Shown here: positions 1 to 12,278 of the stretch, one piece after another
Layout of the letters: every line of letters starts with the position of its first letter
Numbering within the stretch: position 1 is the first letter of the stretch
Assembly (NCBI GenBank): GCA_020080175.1
Contig: JAGHQL010000114.1
Coordinates: 22,851 to 86,850, forward strand
Origin: Glutinoglossum americanum
Taxonomy: Eukaryota > Ascomycota > Geoglossomycetes > Geoglossales > Geoglossaceae
DNA length: 64,000 nucleotides
Reading direction: 5' to 3'
Notes under the pieces: model-generated
Seen by the model: only the letters and a program-made list of their open reading frames with translations
What the model was told of the DNA's origin: nothing
The model's database searches: none
Translations under genes and position numbers: made by a program

Positions 1-1391
1 CTTTTCCATCAGCGCGGACCATGCCTGATCCAGGACCCGCATGTGACTACTTTTTCTACTTTAGGAAGACGGGACATACTCAATCGTGAACTCGCCTCCC
101 TAGACGCCGGATATGATCAGCATTGCATTTTAATTCATCGTCACCATCTCATCGCCCAATAAAAGGCATCGTCGACTCACCGCTAGGACCCTCAATAAGG
201 AAGTTTTCCCCGCGTTCTGGAGGCCTATCATCGTTATATCCATCTCCGTTGCCCTAGATGAACCATCGTGTCGTCGCGTTAGCAGTTTGTTCGTTCAACA
301 TATTTGGATCCAGGTTTTTTGTGGTCACCGTGAAGCGGTTGTTACCCCTCATGGAAGTCTCTGATCCAGACATTAACATCAAAGAAGAAAAACTAACCAG
401 AAGAGACGAAGCAACCAATCATAGATGCGACGAAAAAAACCCGCCATTTTGAGTTGGATGAAAAGGCAACGCGAATATAGGGCTTGGTGGTTTTGTGGTT
501 GACCGTTTGTCGTTGTGGGCCACCGAGATGACGGGTTGTGGTGGCTTTAGCAGAGACCCTAGCAAGTTAGACGTAGTGGTGGGAATCAAGAAGCCCAAGG
601 ACTTCCCAAGATGTCTTAATAGAAGAACTAAAAAGTAAATATCCCGAACTTGTCCAATATCTGCGTAGGGATTGGAGAACGACAAGTGAGCGAGAGAGTG
701 CGGCGCAGCGGTTCGGAAGTCTTGATTGCACACCACACGCGCGCGAATTTCTTTGGTGCTTGTCACTTCTACTGCGGGAAGTCGTTCGTTCGCTAAGCCT
801 TCCGCCTCATCATGCGCCTTTGCTTGTGGGCCATATCTCGTTGCATTAACTGGGGAAAAGGCAAGCATGGCATAAGCAAATCTGATAAAAGCCATGTGAT
901 TAAATGCCGAGAATGGCAAACCAGGTTCGTTATTCCGACAAAGAACTTCGGAATATCGGAGAACATATGGGTGCTATCCCAGACAGGACCTGTCGCCGGA
1001 TAAGCAAGCCTAAGGAACTCAGGCCCTACCAAGTTCCAGGATAGGGATCCTGAGAAAGTAATGACGGCGATACGCTAAGGCTACATGGATATTAACAGAA
1101 CCAAACCCGACGCACGGTTTTTCCGTACCACCCAGAACACGATGTTCCGCTTTGATATATGTCGTATTTACAGTATGTATAGGAGAGTAGGTCTCGCTGC
1201 TTGAAGCTGTTCTAGACATATTTCCACTTTCGCTCGGCGTGAAGCAAAATGTCCCCTAACCCTAATCCGACAGGGATAGCGAGACTGACTTGGTTACGTA
1301 AGCCGCGGATGTTTTATTCAGTGGCATCCGAAAAAAATTGTCCGCCTGTGGAGGTTAAGCTTGGGGTGGTCCTTGACCTTACCAGTTGAAT
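1..1391. other. Intergenic stretch upstream of RPA135, no supported gene
   Basis: No reading frame here has recognisable domains or a coherent spliced structure. The longest, on the minus strand at 419-919, has no family signature I know and is not extended by plausible exons. The right-hand part is presumably the RPA135 promoter and contains a telomere-like box at 1254-1265, listed separately. An exon of a gene lying further left cannot be excluded. Confidence 0.5.
1254..1265 (+). promoter_or_regulatory. Telobox-like element CCCTAACCCTAA in the RPA135 promoter
   Basis: Two tandem copies of the telomere-type hexamer CCCTAA sit 127 bp upstream of the RPA135 ATG. Teloboxes bound by Tbf1/Teb1-type Myb factors are known in promoters of fungal and plant ribosomal and ribosome-biogenesis genes, so the position before an RNA polymerase I gene fits. 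Binding is inference. Confidence 0.5.
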
Positions 1392-4300
1392 ATGGCGGCT
1401 ATTGCCAATGGTGAGACAAGTACCCAGTGGACAACTATCTTCGACACCGTACGGCGGGAGAACCTATTCCGGAATCCTCCTCGAGATAAGACCGCATATC
1501 CGGCGCTGCAGGGAGCTGTACAACCTCACATTGAGTCTTTCAACGCCATCTTGGATCAAGGCGGACTATTAGACCTAGGTTTGCGAGACATTGGGACCAG
1601 AGCCTTCTTCGATGGTGCCGGGAATGCACCGAACCCGAGAGGCAACAAGCTGAGTTACCGGATCAAAGAATGTTTTGTAGAAACCCCGAGGATCCCACCG
1701 ACGAACAAATTCTCCACTAGGAATAGAGAGATCTACCCGGCAGAGTGTCGAGAGAGACATGCGACTTACCGCGGGAAGCTGAGGGCGAGAATAGAGTTCA
1801 GAGTCAACGATAGAGAATGGAAAGAAGCCGTGCGAGATTTAGGTCAGATCCCGATAATGTTAAAGGTGAGCCCATCAGCCAATATATGATGCCATTACAC
1901 CGGGCGCTGATTCGAACCCTGTCTGCCCCCATAGTCGAAGCGATGCCATCTCGAAAAATGCTCACCGTATGAACTCGTACAAAATAAAGAGGAGTCAGAG
2001 GAGCTTGGTGGTTATTTTATAGTCAATGGAATTGAGAAGTTAATACGAATGCTGATCGTCTCTCGAAGAAATTACCCCATGGCGATAATAAGGTCGTCCT
2101 TTACAAATCGGGGTCGCACATATTCGCATTTCGGAGTATCCATACGATCAGTTAGACCAGACCAAACATCTCAAACAAATGTTCTCCACTATCTAAGCGA
2201 TGGCAACGTCACGTTCCGCTTTTCGTGGAGGAAAAATGAATACTTGGTTCCGGTAATGATGGTTTTAAAGGCGTTGGTTGAAACAAACGACCGAGAGGTC
2301 TTTGAGGGTCTCGTTGGTTTGGTGGGCTCAAAGGGGGTAGAGAACACTTTCTTAACTGACCGTGTAGAGCTGTTACTTCGTACCTACAAGGTGTATGCTC
2401 TCCATGGGAAGTCACAAACACGGGCCTATCTCGGCGAGAAATTTAGGGTAGTTATGGGAGTGACTGAAGACTTGACAGATGAACAAGTTGGCACTGAGTT
2501 CTTAAGAAAGGTTGTACTCGTGCATTTGGGGGCCTATAACGTTACAGAATCCCAGGATAACGACAAATTCAGGATGTTGCTATTTATGATCCGGAAGCTC
2601 TATGCCCTAGTCGCGGGCGACTGCGCGGTTGATAACCCTGATGCCGTACAGAACCAGGAGGTCCTACTAGGCGGTTTCCTATACGGAATGATTCTCAAAG
2701 AACGTTTAGACGATTGGCTTGCATCAGTCCGAATTGCTACCCGCGAATATCTCCGCAAATCTAACGATACCATCAAGTTTACTTCGCCCAATTTCTTGAA
2801 GGATCTTCCGACAAAGGTACTTGGAAGGACTAACGAAAACATCGGTGGCGCTCTCGAGTATTTCATGTCCACCGGAAACTTAGTTAGCCCAAGTGGATTG
2901 GACTTACAGCAAACCACTGGGTTCACAGTTGTCGCAGAGAAGATTAACTTCTATCGTTTTATAAGCCACTTCCGGATGGTGCATAGGGGAAGCTTTTTCG
3001 CTCAGTTAAAAACAACGACAGTGCGGAAGTTGCTTCCTGAAAGCTGGGGTGAGCCTTAGTTATATCATGTAACCCCTAAATTCTTGCTAACTGTATGCTT
3101 CAAGGCTTTCTATGTCCTGTACATACGCCTGATGGCAGCCCATGCGGGCTGCTGAACCACTTAGCACACAAATGCAAGATTACAACGAACCCAGTTGACA
3201 CCTCTATTCTGCCGTCGCTTTTAGTCCAACTAGGAGTCACATCTTCTTCGTCTTCTTCGTTATCCGAGAGCACGGTCATAATGCTTGATGGGCGAATCCT
3301 TGGATGGAGTACCCCCAAGCAATCACGTATAATTGCTGATACCCTTCGCTACTGGAAAGTAGAAGGTAGCCACAATGTGCCGCTTGAATTAGAGATCGGG
3401 CACATACCCTGTTCCAACGGAGGCCAGTATCCGGGGATATACCTTTTCTCACAGCAAGCACGAATGATCAGGCCAGTTAAATATCTGCCCCTAAAGAAAG
3501 AAGATTATGTTGGGCCTTTCGAGCAGCCATTTATGTCGATTGCATGCACTGAGCCGGAAATTGTATCAGGAGAGTCTACTCACGTTGAACATGACCCAAC
3601 GAATATTCTATCAATCCTTGCAAACATGACGCCGTTCTCTGACTTCAATCAGAGTCCGAGGAATATGTACCAGTGCCAAATGGGTAAACAAGCGATGGGT
3701 ACACCCGGGACCTCCTTGAGATATCGTACGGATAATAAAGCCTACCGGCTTCAAACAGGTCAGACTCCTATTGTCCGACCCCCTCTTTATAACGAATACG
3801 GTTTAGACAATTTCCCCAATGGCATGAATGCCGTGGTGGCGGTCATATCATACACGGGATACGACATGGACGATGCTATGATTATCAACAAGTCCGCCCA
3901 CGAGCGTGGCTTTGGCCACGGTACAATCTACAAAACCAAAATAATTGACCTAGACGAAAAGCGCCGAGGGGGATCCAAAGCCGTAAACAGACTTTTCGGT
4001 TTTGCACCTGGTGGCCTCATCAAAGCCGAATGGAGAAACCGCCTTGATGACGACGGCTTGCCCTACGTGGGCATGATGGTCAATGAGGGCGATATCATCG
4101 CAGCATCGCATAAAGTTTCATTATCAGAAGATGGTACTTTCGTCAGCCGTGACGGCAACACTGAATTCCATAAATACAAGGAATCCGAAACAGGCTTTGT
4201 TGAGGAGGTTCGCATTCTAGGCTCCGAATCCGGATCAGAACCTTGCCAGTCCATTAGCATCAAGTTTCGCATCCCGCGGTCTCCGGTCATTGGCGACAAA

Positions 4301-5155
4301 TTCTCCTCTAGACATGGGCAAAAGGGTGTCTGCTCCCAAAAGTGGCCTGCTGTCGACATGCCTTTCTCTGAATCTGGAATCCAACCCGATGTCATCATTA
4401 ACCCGCATGCTTTCCCATCCCGGATGACAATTGGTATGTTCGTTGAATCTCTTGCAGGCAAAGCCGGTGCCTTGCATGGTCTTGCTCAAGATAGCACTCC
4501 CTTCCGCTTCGACGAGGAATATACGGCTGTGGATTATTTCGGCCACCAGCTTATGAAGGCGGGCTACAATTACCACGGCAATGAACCCATGTATTCGGGA
4601 ATAACAGGCGAAGAACTTCACGCCGATATCTACATCGGTGTGGTCTACTACCAACGGCTGCGGCACATGGTGAATGATAAATTTCAAGTCAGAACGACAG
4701 GGCCAGTGACGGCACTAACAGGCCAGCCGATCAAAGGCAGAAAAGCGGGTGGAGGGATACGTGTCGGAGAGATGGAGAGAGACTCGCTCCTCGCACATGG
4801 TACAGCATTTTTACTGCAGGATCGATTGATGAATTGCTCGGATTACACCAAATCGTGGATCTGTAGACAATGCGGGTCTTTCCTGGCCACCACCCCAGTA
4901 GCGTCAGATGCTGCAACGCGGCGAGGAGGTCGCTTTGCATCATCAACGACTGGGTTTGGCATGGCGCGGTGCCGCCGTTGCGCGACTAAGGCAACTGGTT
5001 TCGAGGCAAAGGGAGAAATGTGGGAAGACGGAGACGGGGAACGGTGGGTTGGCGGGGAGGACACGACGGTTGTTGCGGTGCCGGGCGTGTTGAAGTATCT
5101 AGACGTAGAATTGGCTGCTATGGGGATAAAGATGAAGTTTAACGTCGAGCCGTAA
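1392..5155 (+). CDS. RPA135: DNA-directed RNA polymerase I subunit RPA2 (RPA135 type)
   Basis: Second largest subunit of RNA polymerase I, which makes the large rRNA precursor in the nucleolus. Exons 1392-1865, 1935-3048 and 3105-5155 join to 1212 aa, close to the yeast protein (about 1200 aa). Visible family signatures are the short block MAIIRSSF after the exon 1/2 junction, PVHTPDGSPCGLLNHL at the exon 3 start, GYDMDDAMIINKSAHERG near residues 780-797, the active-site block GDKFSSRHGQKG near 925-935, and a C-terminal zinc ribbon with CxxC pairs near 1116 and 1152. Lack of larger pol II or pol III features and the sequence around HTPDGSPCG favour pol I. The ATG at 1392 is the first in frame; an N-terminal alternative would need an extra exon. 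The gene is convergent with APN1. Confidence 0.95.
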
Positions 5156-5929
5156 GGTTGCACACCGCAGTCTAGAATGGGTGGTGGGTGCATATATCTC
5201 GGGCGCTTGCTTTTATACCGTTCAATTTTTTTTTTTATCACGCATGACTGTCTTAGCTTCGCTCTATATGGCGAGCACTGCAGCAACGAGGAATAGATCC
5301 CGAGTCATATTATCATGAGATGGGATATGAACTATGCGAGAAAAACGACGAGTTTCATTTCATGGCTTCCCCAGCATTTAGTTATCGTAAGTGGTTGTAT
5401 TCGAAATCCGTGTCCTGCTGCGGTTACATAAAAACACGTTGGGAAAAGAGGCATATGCGTTTCACACAATATGTTGGGAGGAGGAAGATGCCGCACGGGT
5501 TTGTGGTGGGTTAAGCCAGGACAAGGCCCTATGTGTTTGTTTATTTGAGCCTGAGAATGCTTCGTAGTTGGAGATGACATCCTGAGGTATTCCCAAAATA
5601 AACGAAACAAATAACACCCAATTGGGGTACGGGTGGTATCTCCCCTCCTATATGTATGGGGTGCAGGGGTTGTTACGGGGCTAAAATGCCGTTTAAAGAT
5701 ATACTGAGACGGGAGCTCCCACCATAACTACATTTTATTTTTTAGTATATAGGTTATAAGTGGAGTGCGGAGTGCGTATGAGTGTTTACACAATATGGCA
5801 CCAGCATTTGGTTAGTGTATTACAAGCGTACACTAGCAGGAGCGTTTGTTGCTAGTACTCCTCTGCTTACCTCTGCCGCTCCTTCCCCCCTTTCTCGAGC
5901 ATGAAAGGAGCTGGCTGTGCCAAGTAAGG
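5156..5929. other. Convergent 3' intergenic region, RPA135/APN1
   Basis: It lies between two stop codons facing each other and must hold both 3' UTRs. It includes a T-rich tract just after RPA135 (about 5225-5240). I see no gene, repeat or RNA. Confidence 0.6.
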
Positions 5930-8103
5930 CTAGTGACTACAGCTTTCGCTACCACTCCCCACCTCACTCGTACCCGCACTTGCATTACCCCTCTCACTCC
6001 CCTCCGTTAGCCTCTCTCTCCCCTTACTCTTTCCCTTTATGCTAGCCTTACGCATCTTCTCTACCTTCCGATCGAATACCACCTGGTGCTTTTTTCTCTC
6101 ATCAGTGCCTTGCTCCGCAAGTTCTTTCTCTTTTACCAGAAAACCTGGATCATCGGGTGGGACTCCGATCAAACTCTCTAGTAATCTGGGGACGCATTCA
6201 TCAGGTCATGAAGATCAGGACACACCACCGCTAGAGCGCCACTCACTTTATCTCCCTTGCCCATATCTCTACTTCCGTCCCTTTATCCCCTAGTGGTGTC
6301 TCCAAGATCATAGGTAGGCCTTCAAAAGCGGGCTCATTCATGATATTCCGGAATGCACTTAGGCCAAGAAAGCCTAAGCCGATGTTCTGGTGTAAATCTC
6401 TATGAGAACCAAAAGGTGCTTTGGAATCATTAAGGTGGAGTGCTGAGAGGTAAGTAAAACCAATAATATCGGAAAACGTGCGCATAGTTGAGGAAAAGGC
6501 TGCCGGGGTGCGGAGGTCGTAGCCCGCTGCCTATGGAATACCACCATTAGAGAAGTGTTTGGTATGTATAGGAGCATACAAAAGGGAGGATGTACAAAGG
6601 CGTGGCATGTATCCAAGCAGACTCCAACTCGAGGTTTGTCGTCAACTAGAGAAATGATATCTCGGAGGTCTTCAAAGGTAGACCCAATAACGTTTCCACT
6701 GCCGGCCATATTTTCGAGCAATATTTTTACAGATGAAGTTGCACGATGGGCACGATTAAGAGCATCGGCTATGCGGGCGATAGCCTCTTTTCGAGGGTGA
6801 CCAAGAGTGGAACCCGGGCTGTAGTTCAGAGGTCAGATTTCAACAATAGTATTCTTGTAGAATAGAAATGTTTTATGGAGCTCATACTGGAAGTTATAGA
6901 GCTTTATACCAAGGGACTCGCAGCGCTGAAGGTCATCTAGGAAACAACCATATGCCTGAGCAGCCTTTGCTAGATCGTCTTGGGCAAGATTTACAAGGTA
7001 AGAACCGTGAGGAAGAACGTGGCTGTCAACCCCTTAGTGTCAGTCCAGTCACAGCGTCACAGAAACATGTAGTATAGGATACTAAGATAGGCTCAACCTT
7101 CATACCTCTTAGCGTCAAAATTATGCTCTTTGACCAAAGCTTTGAACTGATCGCGATGTTCAGGTTTAATCGCTGGGCTCTGCCACTTTCTCTGCGATTT
7201 TAAGAACAGTGCGAAGGAGTTACCGCTAAACAGATGTTAGAGTCTTAAGTTACATATAGTGCTTTGGAGCTTCGATTACCCGATGTGTACGCAGTTGGTA
7301 ACGGCATTCTGTACCCCTATCATAAAAGAGAAGATTCAGTAGTGGTATGCCAAGTTAAAACAAAAACAGCGATAGTGTTCCACAATGCTCATATTCAAGC
7401 ATTATACCACTTGCAGCATGTAGGGAAATCGCGAGTTGGTTTTCAAAGGACATATTGATAGGGTAGGAGTAAAAGGCCAACCTTTGGCTGCACTAACATG
7501 CGCCCCTATGAGCATTTTTAGCCCCAGGGTCCTCATTGTAAGTGGCATTGCTTCAGCTTCCTTCTCTTCCTTTGTTTTCCGCTTCCGCTTCCGCTTCTTT
7601 GGCGTGTCCTCAGCTTCCTCCTCGTTTTGCCTTTCTTCTGTCTTGTGCAAGGCCTTTCGGCGGCTCTTCTTACGGGTGGGTTTCTGTGCTGTTCCACTCG
7701 TTGTTTGTTCTCCACTAGCCTCTGGATACTCTAGTTTAACGACAGCAGAGTTCTTTTTCCATTTCTGCGTTTTCTCGATGCTCCCTTTGATCACACCAGA
7801 GCCTGTCCCATCCTCATCTGTGTAAACTTGTCTACTTCGCCGCCTAGTTCTTTTTGCTGCCGGCGTATCTTGTATTGTAGATCTTTTCAGGCCTCGGCCT
7901 TCTAAGGTGCGATTCGCAATGGAATCTCTCTTGGATGTGGCGCCTCTGGTTATAGTTGAGCTTCTTGTAGGAGCTGTTGTATTAGCTCTAGTAGTTTTCG
8001 CTGGCTCAAAGTCGAAATCTTCATCACCTGGAGCAGACGACAAACTCGAAGATTCTGAGTCTGACGTTGCAACAAGAGGTTTTGTTCTCAACTTCGATGG
8101 CAT
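5930..8103 (-). CDS. APN1: AP endonuclease Apn1 (endonuclease IV family)
   Basis: Class II apurinic/apyrimidinic endonuclease of base excision repair, with a trinuclear zinc site. Seven exons on the minus strand, 8103-7482, 7316-7280, 7225-7106, 7022-6888, 6818-6596, 6530-6247 and 6185-5930, keep one frame and give 558 aa. The first 200 residues are a Ser/Lys-rich extension with a strong nuclear signal (KKRKRKRK). The TIM-barrel starts with [12 protein letters not shown]; further motifs are [56 protein letters not shown] and [22 protein letters not shown], ending in LETPLG. These contain the expected His/Glu/Asp zinc ligands. A basic tail of about 85 residues follows the last intron. The gene diverges from the fibroin-3-related gene and converges on RPA135. 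Confidence 0.93.
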
Positions 8104-8641
8104 TTAGGGGGTCTATTTGGAGGCTTCTGTACCTTGAATTGCTCATCATTCACATTATGATGGGGGATTACCTGGATTTGGTAAATCATAAACACAGCCA
8201 CAGTGCGCCACACTTTGCCGCACCCCTTTCCATGAAACGTCCTCGCCGCACGATCGGCATCACTCTTTCATGAGCCGTTGGTTTGTAGTGGAGGTGTTTA
8301 TTCATTCTTTTCGACATCCTCCCTTCTTGCCCCTCTTTTGGCTCTAATTGTGGCAAGGCTGTGCACTTTTCACCACTATTCAGTTCGCTGGGTTGCGCGG
8401 CAACCGATAGGGCTATACGCCAACTTCCTTTATTCATCTCGAACTTCCCTGAGTTGCGGCGCCAACGTATCTACTTCTTGCCCGATCCAAGAGCCTTTTG
8501 TTCACCATACCGTTATCTTGCTACAGAGCACGACCGGTTATCGGACTCATCACACAGCATCTTGTGGACATAAATCAGCTCTATAAAGAGTCTGATCAGT
8601 TGTCCTTGAACTATTTTTACCTTTTTCGTTGGGTTATAATC
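8104..8641. promoter_or_regulatory. Divergent promoter region, APN1 / fibroin-3-related gene
   Basis: About 540 bp separate the two start codons, so the region must carry both promoters and 5' UTRs. I see no clear TATA box and no third gene; the open frames across it are not family-like. Confidence 0.55.
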
Positions 8642-10074
8642 ATGGACACTTCGCCATGGAAGCGGAGTGTGTTGAGCGATGTTCAGTCCGCTCCAAATAC
8701 TTTCTCGAGCTGGGACAACTGCATGGCTAAGACCTACTGCAAGCAAGTTTCCCGTCCCCTTTACTCTCTACTCACACGCGGACTAATACTACCTGTCTAC
8801 AAAGGTGGCCAGTAATCGTAGGCTGCATTGTGGGTGGCCTCATTCTCATCTCGCTGGTATGGTGCATCATCCGTTGCTGCTGCTGTGGCATGTCGTTCTG
8901 TTGCGGCTGCTTCTCATGCTGTAACACTTGCTGCGGTCGCCGCTCCTCCCCTCACCAAAAGCATGTCGACGACCCACCTAGGGGCGCGCCTCCTCCCTCC
9001 TCGGGTGGCTACATGCCCACCCAACCCCCATCATACGCACCTCCACAATTTGCAACCTTCGACGCCTCCAACAAAGGAGGGGTGGAGGGGAAGCCCGTCA
9101 ACGAAGACGCGCTTCCTCCCATGCCATCATGGGAAACTGCGCGGACGCGTAAGGTATTGGAGGAAGTACAACCTTCTCACAAAGACCACAAAGACCACGG
9201 TGACGATATGGAGCTTGGGGACCTGAACCACCACCACAAAGCGACCGGATCGCGAGCACGAATGCTGGATCATGCAGCACCGCCGGCTGGCTATGATGAA
9301 ATAGGAGTGGCCACCCCTATGCAGAGTCCTATTAGCAACCCCCAAGGCCGTGGACGCGGAGTTGGATACGGGAGAGGTCATGACCCTATCTCGCCATACG
9401 GTGAGCCGCAAGGGTATGGTGGGGGATATAGACAGTTAGGGTCTCCAAATTCGCCCCGTGGACGAGCCTACGGAGGTCCACAACGAAATCCAGGCGGTCC
9501 TTATCAGCAAGATCCATACTCCCGCTCCCCACACCTTGTAGACAATCAAAGAGACGACTATTTTGGTGATAACGCTCGGGATCAAACGCCTCTGCGGCAG
9601 ACTGATACCGGTGGTTACGGTGGTAACACACAGCCGTATGCCCAGCACGATGATTTTCAACCGCAGCTACGCCAGAACGACAATGTTTTTGCTGGAGTAA
9701 ATGCCAGGTCACCCCCGCCCACCCACCAAAATGGCGGGTTTAGTTCCAGGTCACCGCCACCTTTCAACCAGAATAACGACAACTACGGTCGTGGCGATAC
9801 CCGCAACCCACCGCTACAACGTCAGAATATTGGCGGCTATTCGGGCGATGCCCAGCAGCCGTTCCCAAAAATCCGTTCTCCGCCACCTATCGATCTCCCC
9901 AACATTCTCACGACTGGCCCATCGAGTCGGACCCCTCCGCCGGCACGTCAGGGCACTCCCGGCGCTGATGGACGTTCTTATAGGGCGTATACGCCGTCGC
10001 CTGCTTCGCCGACGCATGCGGCATACCGGCCGCCTCAGCAACAGAATCAACACCCAACCTGGACGGTTGTGTGA
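8642..10074 (+). CDS. Fibroin-3-related single-pass membrane protein
   Basis: Two exons, 8642-8742 and 8805-10074, give 456 aa. The order matches fungal 'fibroin-3 related' proteins: a short N-terminal part ending in the conserved WDNCMAKTYCKWPVIVG, one transmembrane helix (residues about 36-55), then a juxtamembrane Cys cluster (CCCCGMSFCCGCFSCC) followed by a roughly 380-residue Pro/Gly/Gln/Tyr-rich disordered tail with repeated RSPPP-type blocks. The Cys cluster next to the helix is a likely palmitoylation site, which is inference. The molecular role of the family is unknown. The intron has a GC donor (AA|GCAAGT) and an AG acceptor with CTAAT before it; splicing restores the conserved CKWPV junction, so the non-canonical donor is well supported. 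Divergent from APN1. Confidence 0.85.
8743..8804 (+). other. GC-AG intron in the fibroin-3-related gene
   Basis: The 62-nt intron begins GCAAGT rather than GTAAGT and ends CAAAG. No GT donor nearby would preserve the conserved TYC-KWPV junction. Confidence 0.8.
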
Positions 10075-11167
10075 ATCTAAACGTTCAGTTGATGTAGGTT
10101 GTATATATGCAAGCACCATAGTCGAAAACGGGTCTATTTCTAATTTTATCCTACCATGCCTTTCTCTTATAACCTTGTTTATATTCTAGTTCTTGGGAAG
10201 GGTGGGCTCATGGGCGTTTCGGGTGCTTCATATCTGGCTCTGTAACTATCATCAAACGTCCCTGCGAGTCCATTTGTCTTACCCCAAGTTCGCTATATTG
10301 CCTATCTCCTGTTGGTCTTACCCTTGTAGCGTTTGCAGGTCACACAGAGGGCACCCGCTTTGAATGAAATGTGCATATGCTATATCATACGTATCTTGCC
10401 GAGCTCCAGGCTATAATCACGTCTTGCTATAGCTTTGGGGAGGACTTGGTGACACGCCAAGTGCTTAGTTTAGAATACTACAGTCGAATGCATCCGATTG
10501 ATTGTATCACAGTTCGAAATGAAATCGCCAAATACCATGTGAAACCCTCAAAGTACTGCGAGGAGACTGCGCGTGTCCCGTTTCAGCACACCAACAAATC
10601 ATAGATTACCGCCAAACCCAGATTTTGGGGACCAGGTGTTCGACGTTCCTGCAGGCATCTAAATTACTCGCGGCAAACTAACGTGGTTGGCACTTAGCCA
10701 TCAACAATAGGATTTTCGACTCCTGCCTGGAGAAAAAACAGTCTCCGAAACGAGAAGTCATGATTCATACAACATTGGAGAACACCTGGACCCACCCAGT
10801 CCTTTATCCTATCCTAGAACGTGAACTATTTTCCGTACGTGATAACCGCTACAATAAGCGCCAGGAAGAGATACCCCTACAATACCTAACGCCAACACAG
10901 CTGCCCCGCTTTAAATCCTTAGAGCACACCTGTATCATTCCAGCCCTATGCCAGAAATGGGATGAAGAAGAAGGATTTGGTGATGCACCAACAAAGAAGG
11001 AGGCCGAGAGAAGGCGGAAATGTTCAATTGAAGATTTTAGACGGGGAAAATAGGAGAATCAGAAATATTCGGTGTCACATCGCGGGGTCGTAGATATCGT
11101 AGCATTGTTTGAGAGTGTGTAGGTTTCCGTTTCGCAGAGGACGCCGACCGCTTGCGTAGTCTTTCCT
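10075..11167. other. Intergenic region with one unsupported small ORF (10760-11053, +)
   Basis: The 97-codon frame at 10760-11053 starts with ATG and ends in a charged tail (KKEAERRRKCSIEDF). It has no recognisable domain, and I found no splice partner for it. It may be a small gene, a decayed gene fragment or chance. The rest of the interval shows nothing clear. Confidence 0.3.
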
Positions 11168-11515
11168 TCACTCGTAGACAATTCTCCTCCTCCTCTCTAT
11201 TATCACCGGATCACTCGTTCGGTACTTGTAACTCGTCCTCGAGGCCCTCGGGGATATTGGTGCAACATATACTATGCTGTTCCGGCTACCCGGACGGTGA
11301 GTTACAGAACTGTAGGAGACTCTTTCTGGCGCTACGTAGTATGTCGCGGAAGCGCGTCTGTGAGGGCTGTGCGAGGTGACATATCGAGGTGGCACCGTGT
11401 GATATTCGTCCCTTTCCCTTTCCCTTTCGAAGAGGCACATTTTCAGGTGGTCTCGGTTGAGGCGTTTGTTAAGCGGGTTTGGGAAAGGGAGTTGGAGGTA
11501 CGGGCGACTTAGTTT
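11168..11515 (-). CDS. Possible 3' exon of an Arg/Ser/Tyr-rich protein
   Basis: A minus-strand frame is open from about 11515 to the TGA at 11168. From the ATG at 11440 it encodes 90 residues with repeated YVAP and SPRASRTSY blocks and a very basic end (ERRRRIVYE). This non-random composition resembles C-termini of uncharacterised filamentous-fungal proteins, but I cannot name a family. Upstream exons were not identified, so this could be a single-exon small gene from 11440 or the last exon of a longer one. Function unknown. Confidence 0.3.
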   Translation of the reverse strand, partial: KLSRPYLQLPFPNPLNKRLNRDHLKMCLFERERERDEYHTVPPRYVTSHSPHRRASATYYVAPERVSYSSVTHRPGSRNSIVYVAPISPRASRTSYKYRTSDPVIIERRRRIVYE

Positions 11516-12278
11516 GTTTGTGCTTGGTTATCGATAGATGATAGATAGTATTGTGTTGCTCGATGATATCGTGTGGACTTAACACTTAACTGCAAGGGGA
11601 TGGGGCAATGGGCAACCGTTCAATTTATACTTCATTCGGTCAACTATGTAAGACGGCCTCCATTTTGACCGCTCTGGGACAGCAGCACAAAATGATGGCA
11701 CACGAGTGGAGAACTGCGCCGAACTGGCGGTGGTAAGAGAATCCTTGTAAAACAACGCGGGCTTCGCCTCCAAGAAACAGGTATGATTTCAGCCGATTAA
11801 GGCGCGATCATTGGAGAGCTATTCTCCGTCATACGCTCGAATATGCGGAGTAGTAGCGTCTTTTGGTGGGCTGCGTTCAATTGGCTCTAGATACGCTGCT
11901 GCCTTCACTGCGGGGGTAAAATTATCACGAGCGGTTATGCTAACGGTCGGATAGGAGCTGCTAGTATGAAAGGAACAGTGTTTTGCAAGCGTCACAGCAT
12001 ACCCAGGCCTTCCTAACTGTGCCTCCAAGCATCTGTAGATAGCCATAAGGGCATCTCTGGGTGGGGCTGAGAGTTACGTCACATCTTCACTAATCAGGCT
12101 ATGCACACACCGCATTTCATGCGTTCAAATGATGTGAGTCAGCGAGGCGATTAGCCTGTGATATAGAGGCTCAGCTCCGATCTCCGGCTCCTCGGCTGCT
12201 TCTGTTGTGGCGTCGAACTTTGTCTCTTAGTTGCATATTTTCCGCATACTCCGCCATTGTCAGTCCCAGACGCGTCAA
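11516..12278. other. Intergenic region, nothing recognised
   Basis: Short open frames only, none with family-like sequence. The right end is presumably the promoter of the methyltransferase gene. Confidence 0.5.

Noticed and set aside
419-919. 166-codon minus-strand frame before RPA135
   Set aside because: No family signature, no plausible splice partners, and other frames of the region are similarly open.
1866-1934. TTCGAACCC in RPA135 intron 1, possible tRNA box B
   Set aside because: Flanks do not pair as a T-arm and the rest of a tRNA would lie within coding exons; likely chance.
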